Shown here: positions 60,597 through 64,000 of the stretch, in pieces
Numbering within the stretch: position 1 is the first letter of the stretch
How the letters are laid out: the number at the start of each line of letters is the position of its first letter
Assembly: GCF_040256645.1 (NCBI RefSeq)
Contig: NZ_CP158281.1
Span: forward strand, 3,162,001 to 3,226,000
Reading direction: 5' to 3'
Length of the DNA: 64,000 nt
From: Brevibacterium sp. CBA3109
GTDB lineage: Bacteria; Actinomycetota; Actinomycetes; Actinomycetales; Brevibacteriaceae
The notes under the pieces: generated by a model
What the model saw: only the letters and a program-made list of their open reading frames with translations
The model's database searches: none
Told to the model about the DNA's origin: nothing
Position numbers and translations under genes: made by a program

Positions 60597-61358
60597 ATGC
60601 CTGAGAATCTCCGTGCAGGACAGCCTGTCTGGATCGATTACACGTGTCACGATTTCGAGTCCACGACGACGTTCTACTCTGAGATCTTCGGTTGGGAATT
60701 CGAGGATCAGGGACCAGATTTCGGCCACTACAACATGATCACGAAGGATGGAGCAGCTGTCGGCGGTGCCATGCGCGCTGTGAACATGGACGGCACACCG
60801 AATCCGATGATCCCGGCGATGTGGACGACCTACCTGCACACCGATGACATCGCGAGCACCTACGCGGCAGCGCTCACCGCGGGAGCGGCTCCCATCGCCG
60901 AGCCGATGTCCGTCGGACCACTGGGCCAGATGGCAGTCATCACCGATCCCACGGGTGCGAGTGTGGGCATGTGGCAGCCGGGCGAGTTCACCGGCTTCGA
61001 CACTCCGCTGACGCCCGGGACTCCGGTGTGGTTCGAACTCATGACGGTGAACTATCCCGTCGCCACCGAGTTCTATCGGAATGTCTTCTCCTTCGACCTG
61101 GTGGCGATGGAGGGTTTCCCGTATTCGACGCATGGCGCCGAGGAGAATTCTGTGGCCGGCATCTGCGACGCCAGCGAGTGGACTCAGGTGTCCTTCTGGC
61201 GTGACTACATCAACGTCGACGATGCCGATGCCACCGCGACAAGGGTGGGCGATCTAGGCGGCAAGGTGCTCGCCGGACCCGAGGATTCGCCGTATGGCCG
61301 CATCGTAACGGTCACCGATCCGGAAGGGGCTACGTTCCAACTCCAGCAGGATCCGTGA
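60597..61358 (+). CDS. Two-domain VOC family protein (glyoxalase/bleomycin-resistance fold)
   Basis: A 253-residue protein with two vicinal-oxygen-chelate modules. The first is WIDYTCHDFESTTTFYSEIFGWEF to about 125 and the second PVWFELMTVNYPVATEFYRNVFSFDL to the end. Each ends with a DP(T/E)GA strand motif. Such actinobacterial two-domain proteins lack a proven reaction. The ATG at 60597 follows GAGGAG. Single-copy, same strand as the two preceding genes. Confidence 0.88.
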   Translation: MPENLRAGQPVWIDYTCHDFESTTTFYSEIFGWEFEDQGPDFGHYNMITKDGAAVGGAMRAVNMDGTPNPMIPAMWTTYLHTDDIASTYAAALTAGAAPIAEPMSVGPLGQMAVITDPTGASVGMWQPGEFTGFDTPLTPGTPVWFELMTVNYPVATEFYRNVFSFDLVAMEGFPYSTHGAEENSVAGICDASEWTQVSFWRDYINVDDADATATRVGDLGGKVLAGPEDSPYGRIVTVTDPEGATFQLQQDP

Positions 61359-61393
61359 GCGCTCGCGTCTGAGTTTGATTCCGTCAGCTGGCC

Positions 61394-63517
61394 TCAGCCC
61401 CGCAGCGCCAAGGCGAACGGCAGAACCGCGGTGGCACCCGCCTGCCGGAGCAGTCGTGCGCCGATGGCCATCGTCCAGCGGGAGACCACCTCATCGTCGA
61501 CGAGCAGCACCGCCTTTCCGGCCACTGCCTCTTCGACCTCGGGCGGGACGACGAACGCGTCATAGAGATCCTTGACCCGGAACGCGCTGTTGACCTCCGG
61601 GCTGCCGTGCTCATGGACCTGCAGGAGTTCGCCGCCGTCGATGAGCCTGCCCGCAGATGCCAGATTGGCTGCCAGTGACCTCACCGTGGTCGGCCTTCGC
61701 GCACTCGGGACCGAGACGACGACTTCGGGGCGGATCTCCCAGTCCCATTGGCCCAGGACCTCGAGGCACCATTTGCCGATCTGTGCCGGCACCTCCGCGT
61801 CGGCAGCGTCCGGAGCGAGGAACGATCGCAGAGCCTGCCCCTGCCCCAGATCGCTGAGTCGTGCGATGGCCCGACCTTCGGCGGCCAGCTCTCCGGCGGG
61901 AATCTTACCCTTGAGCGGGACGCCGATGTTGGCCATGCCGCTGGGCCAGGTGCTGCGTGGGTCGATGGGCAGACCGATGCGATGCAGAGTCCCTGCTGTC
62001 GCCTGCCTTTGCTCGTCTGAGATCTCGGTCGACCACCAGACTCCGGCACAGTTATCGCACCGCCCGCAGGGTTTGGGCTCTGGATCATCAAGCTGACGAA
62101 TGAGGAACTCCATGCGACACTCATGCGTGGACTCGTAGTCAAGCATCGCCTGCGCTTCGGCGGCGCGGACTGCAGCGACCTTTTCGTAGCGCTCCTGGTC
62201 ATAGACCCAGCCGCGCCCGGTTGAAATGTATCCACCCTTGATCTTGGTGACGGCGTCCTCGACCTCGAGTGTCTTCAGCAACAGCTGCAGTCGGGTGCGC
62301 TTGGTTCCGACGAGGGTCTCCAAACGGGCCACAGACAGTGGCCCGTTCGCCTCGGCGAGGGCCTGAAGCACGGCATTGGCATCGGACTGGCTGGGCATCG
62401 AGGCGGTGGCGAAGTAGTTCCAGATCTCCTGGTCTTCGACCCCCGGCAGGAGCAGGACATCGGCGGAGTCCGTGGCACGACCGGCGCGACCGACCTGCTG
62501 GTAGTAGGCGACGGCCGAGGACGGTGCACCGATGTGGATGACGAATCCGAGGTCGGGTTTGTCGAAGCCCATTCCCAGTGCCGAGGTGGCCACAAGTGCC
62601 TTGATCCGGTTGTCCTTGAGCTGCTGCTCGAGTTCTGCTCGTTCCTCGGAATCGGTGCGGCCGGTGTAGGCACGGACCTCGTGTCCCTGATCACGCAGGA
62701 TCCGAGTGATGTCCTCGGCTGCGCTGACCGTGAGCGTGTAGATGATTCCCGAGCCCGTGAAATCGCCGAGATGGGAGGTCAGCCAGGCGATGCGGCCACT
62801 CGCGTCGAGGCCGGGCAGGACACCCAGTCTCAGCGAATCGCGGGCAAGTTCGCCACGCACCACGGTGGTGTCCTGGCCAAGCTGTTCGGAGACATCGGTG
62901 ACGACGCGGGAATTGGCTGTGGCCGTCGTGGCCAGGACCGGGGTGTTACCGGGAAGTTCGGACAGGATGTGTCCGATGCGCCGGTAGTCGGGGCGGAAGT
63001 CGTGGCCCCAGTCGGAGATGCAGTGCGCTTCGTCAACGACGATGAGACCGAGGAAGGCAAGCAGCTGCGGCAGGACCTCGTCACGGAACGCCGGGTTGTT
63101 CAGCCGCTCGGGCGAGACGAGCAGAACGTCGAGGTTGCCGGCCCGGAGATCGTCGAGGACGGTGTCCCATTCGGTGACATTGGAGGAGTTGAGGCTGGCT
63201 GCGCGGACCCCGGCGCGTTCGGCGGCGGCGATCTGGTCGCGCATGAGAGCCAACAGAGGGGAGATGATGAGGCTGGGGCCGGTGCCCGCTGCCCGCAGCA
63301 TCCTGGTCGCCACGAAGTACACGGCCGACTTGCCCCACCCGGTCCGCTGGACCACGAGGACTCGCTTCTTCTCCACGACGAGGTCGCGGATCGATTCGAG
63401 CTGACCGTCGCGGAACTGTGCCTCGGGGTTCGCGGTGAGTTCGGCCAGGATGCGCTGCGCCGCAACGGCGAATTCGTCGGCGTCGATGGTCGTTGCAGTC
63501 GGGGTGGATTCGGTCAT
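61394..63517 (-). CDS. RecQ family DNA helicase with phosphoribosyltransferase-like C-terminus
   Basis: A 707-residue ATP-dependent 3'-5' DNA helicase of superfamily 2. Motif I is RTGWGKSAVYF, motif II VVDEAHCISDWGHDFRPDY, motif VI QQVGRAGRA. The zinc-binding cysteines are in HECRMEFLIRQLDD and CGRCDNC. After about residue 580 it continues into a domain with VVVSVPSARRPTTVRSL and AVLLVDDEVVSRWTM, the second resembling the PRPP-binding loop of phosphoribosyltransferases. The ATG at 63517 is chosen because TAGACT ends seven bases upstream and TTGCCG stands 16 bp before that, suggesting a leaderless message; a GTG at 63523 is the alternative. Confidence 0.92.
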   Translation of the reverse strand: MTESTPTATTIDADEFAVAAQRILAELTANPEAQFRDGQLESIRDLVVEKKRVLVVQRTGWGKSAVYFVATRMLRAAGTGPSLIISPLLALMRDQIAAAERAGVRAASLNSSNVTEWDTVLDDLRAGNLDVLLVSPERLNNPAFRDEVLPQLLAFLGLIVVDEAHCISDWGHDFRPDYRRIGHILSELPGNTPVLATTATANSRVVTDVSEQLGQDTTVVRGELARDSLRLGVLPGLDASGRIAWLTSHLGDFTGSGIIYTLTVSAAEDITRILRDQGHEVRAYTGRTDSEERAELEQQLKDNRIKALVATSALGMGFDKPDLGFVIHIGAPSSAVAYYQQVGRAGRATDSADVLLLPGVEDQEIWNYFATASMPSQSDANAVLQALAEANGPLSVARLETLVGTKRTRLQLLLKTLEVEDAVTKIKGGYISTGRGWVYDQERYEKVAAVRAAEAQAMLDYESTHECRMEFLIRQLDDPEPKPCGRCDNCAGVWWSTEISDEQRQATAGTLHRIGLPIDPRSTWPSGMANIGVPLKGKIPAGELAAEGRAIARLSDLGQGQALRSFLAPDAADAEVPAQIGKWCLEVLGQWDWEIRPEVVVSVPSARRPTTVRSLAANLASAGRLIDGGELLQVHEHGSPEVNSAFRVKDLYDAFVVPPEVEEAVAGKAVLLVDDEVVSRWTMAIGARLLRQAGATAVLPFALALRG

Positions 63518-63563
63518 GGGCACAGTCTAGATGCCCGCACTGACGCGGCAAGAGCCGTTTCGC

Positions 63564-63589
63564 GCAAGGCGTCTCACACGACGCCTTGC
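63564..63589. terminator. Inverted repeat GCAAGGCGTC-N6-GACGCCTTGC
   Basis: Exact 10-bp arms, 6-nt loop, lying between the multidrug-export gene end and the recQ start. It may end transcription of the former. No T-tract. Confidence 0.45.
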
Positions 63590-63669
63590 ACCCGCAGCAG
63601 TCGCGACAAAAGGAAGTTTTAGGCCGATTCCGAGGCCGAAAATCGGACCATAGTTTCCATTAGTCACTG

Positions 63670-63725
63670 GTCCCGCCCGTCCCGCCCGTCGCACCCGGCG
63701 CGCCCGTCGCGCCCGTCGCGCCCGC
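63670..63725. repeat. Low-complexity CCCGTCGCG-type repeats
   Basis: About six to seven imperfect 8-9 bp units of the form (C/G)CCCGTC(G/C)C, immediately after (in gene orientation) the stop codon of the minus-strand gene at 63736. A slippage-prone stretch; no gene is seen in it. Confidence 0.7.
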
Positions 63726-63735
63726 TCTCGACCTG

Positions 63736-64000
63736 TCACCTCAGGGCGAGGTTGACTCCGAGGGTGGCGAGGACGCCGAAGAGCACGCCCCAGAGGATGA
63801 TCGAGATGATCTGCCAGAAGGCCACGGCATTGCGGTTGGCTCCGAAGCCGACCATCGCCATCGAGGTGATCTGCGATGGCAGCAGAGTCTGCCCCAACAG
63901 CGAGACGCCGGGGACGCCGAATTTGTCGAACATGCGCTTGAGTTTCTGCCGCTTCTGGGAGGACTCGTCGTCCTTGGTCCTATTCTTCGTCGCTTTGTCG
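63736..64000 (-). CDS. Small multidrug export protein-like, 5' part cut by window edge
   Basis: The last 87 residues of a membrane protein. A charged cytoplasmic segment (KDDESSQKRQKLKR) precedes FDKFGVPGVSLLGQTLLPSQITSMAMVGFGANR in pieces and a final helix. This pattern is typical of the Sm_multidrug_ex (DUF2391-like, VTT-related) family. Transport function is a family assumption. The start lies outside the window. Confidence 0.75.
   Translation of the reverse strand, partial: DKATKNRTKDDESSQKRQKLKRMFDKFGVPGVSLLGQTLLPSQITSMAMVGFGANRNAVAFWQIISIILWGVLFGVLATLGVNLALR

Noticed and set aside
59667..61133. A 488-codon minus-strand frame
   Set aside because: Antisense to the PEP-mutase and VOC genes, which have clear motifs and ribosome sites.

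Overview
The window is high-GC actinobacterial DNA. It has GTG and TTG starts, an HspR-controlled dnaK-grpE-dnaJ-hspR operon, a Bpa-type proteasome activator, a LytR-CpsA-Psr protein, IdeR/DtxR-like iron boxes, LPRTG-anchored surface proteins and a YhgE/Pip-MMPL pair. The gene content fits Micrococcales, and I think Brevibacterium or a close relative is most likely; that is a judgement from protein style, not a database match.

Layout. 1-8.0 kb: amino-acid catabolism. A cut class III aminotransferase diverges from a PucR regulator. Next comes a hydroxyproline/D-amino-acid type set (proline racemase family, DapA-like lyase, FAD oxidase, FadR-type GntR regulator, short dehydrogenase), with the same palindrome in two promoter regions. 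8.1-8.2 kb: tRNA-Ser(GCU). 8.6-13.1 kb: LCP cell-wall enzyme overlapping a FAD/NAD(P)-binding protein. 13.4-19.5 kb: TetR regulator diverging from an MMPL transporter that carries a decayed ABC-ATPase-like tail and is translationally coupled to a YhgE/Pip protein. 19.6-24.7 kb: a duplicated-domain protein of unknown function, a C45 Ntn-hydrolase plus MBL-fold hydrolase, and a divergent APC permease. 25.0-35.2 kb: core genes: tRNA-Ser(UGA), a maltokinase-like protein, IlvA, quinone oxidoreductase, bpa operon, two HAD phosphatases, SerS and a diacylglycerol-kinase-type enzyme. 35.5-39.2 kb: two paralogous LPRTG surface proteins. 39.3-44.6 kb: DUF1206 protein and the chaperone operon with two HAIR operators.

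44.8-49.4 kb is a decayed accessory patch. It holds an IS3-family element whose transposase has an in-frame TGA, a 5'-truncated L-2-hydroxyglutarate oxidase, a helicase N-terminus fused to a resolvase C-terminus, and an M20 peptidase remnant fused to an IS30 transposase remnant. Two apparently intact small genes sit among them.

49.5-54.3 kb is a second catabolic module. A GntR/FCD regulator lies between an aspartoacylase-family deacylase and a Rieske oxygenase with its reductase. The same CTGTATACAG palindrome is found in front of both enzyme units. The reductase is fused in frame to a HutD/cupin-like domain, yet has a strong internal ribosome binding site. 54.4-57 kb: siderophore-binding lipoprotein with iron boxes and no ordinary start codon for its full signal peptide, then a deletion scar joining two gene fragments. 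57.1-64 kb: MobA, amidase, PEP-mutase/isocitrate-lyase family enzyme, two-domain VOC protein, RecQ helicase with a phosphoribosyltransferase-like tail, and a cut small-multidrug-export protein.

A recurring oddity is that short tandem repeats start at or just after the stop codons of several genes. In two cases the repeats are in phase with the upstream reading frame. The best candidates for new biology are the Rieske/HutD/aspartoacylase regulon, the MMPL-degenerate-ABC-YhgE export module and the stop-codon-linked repeats.
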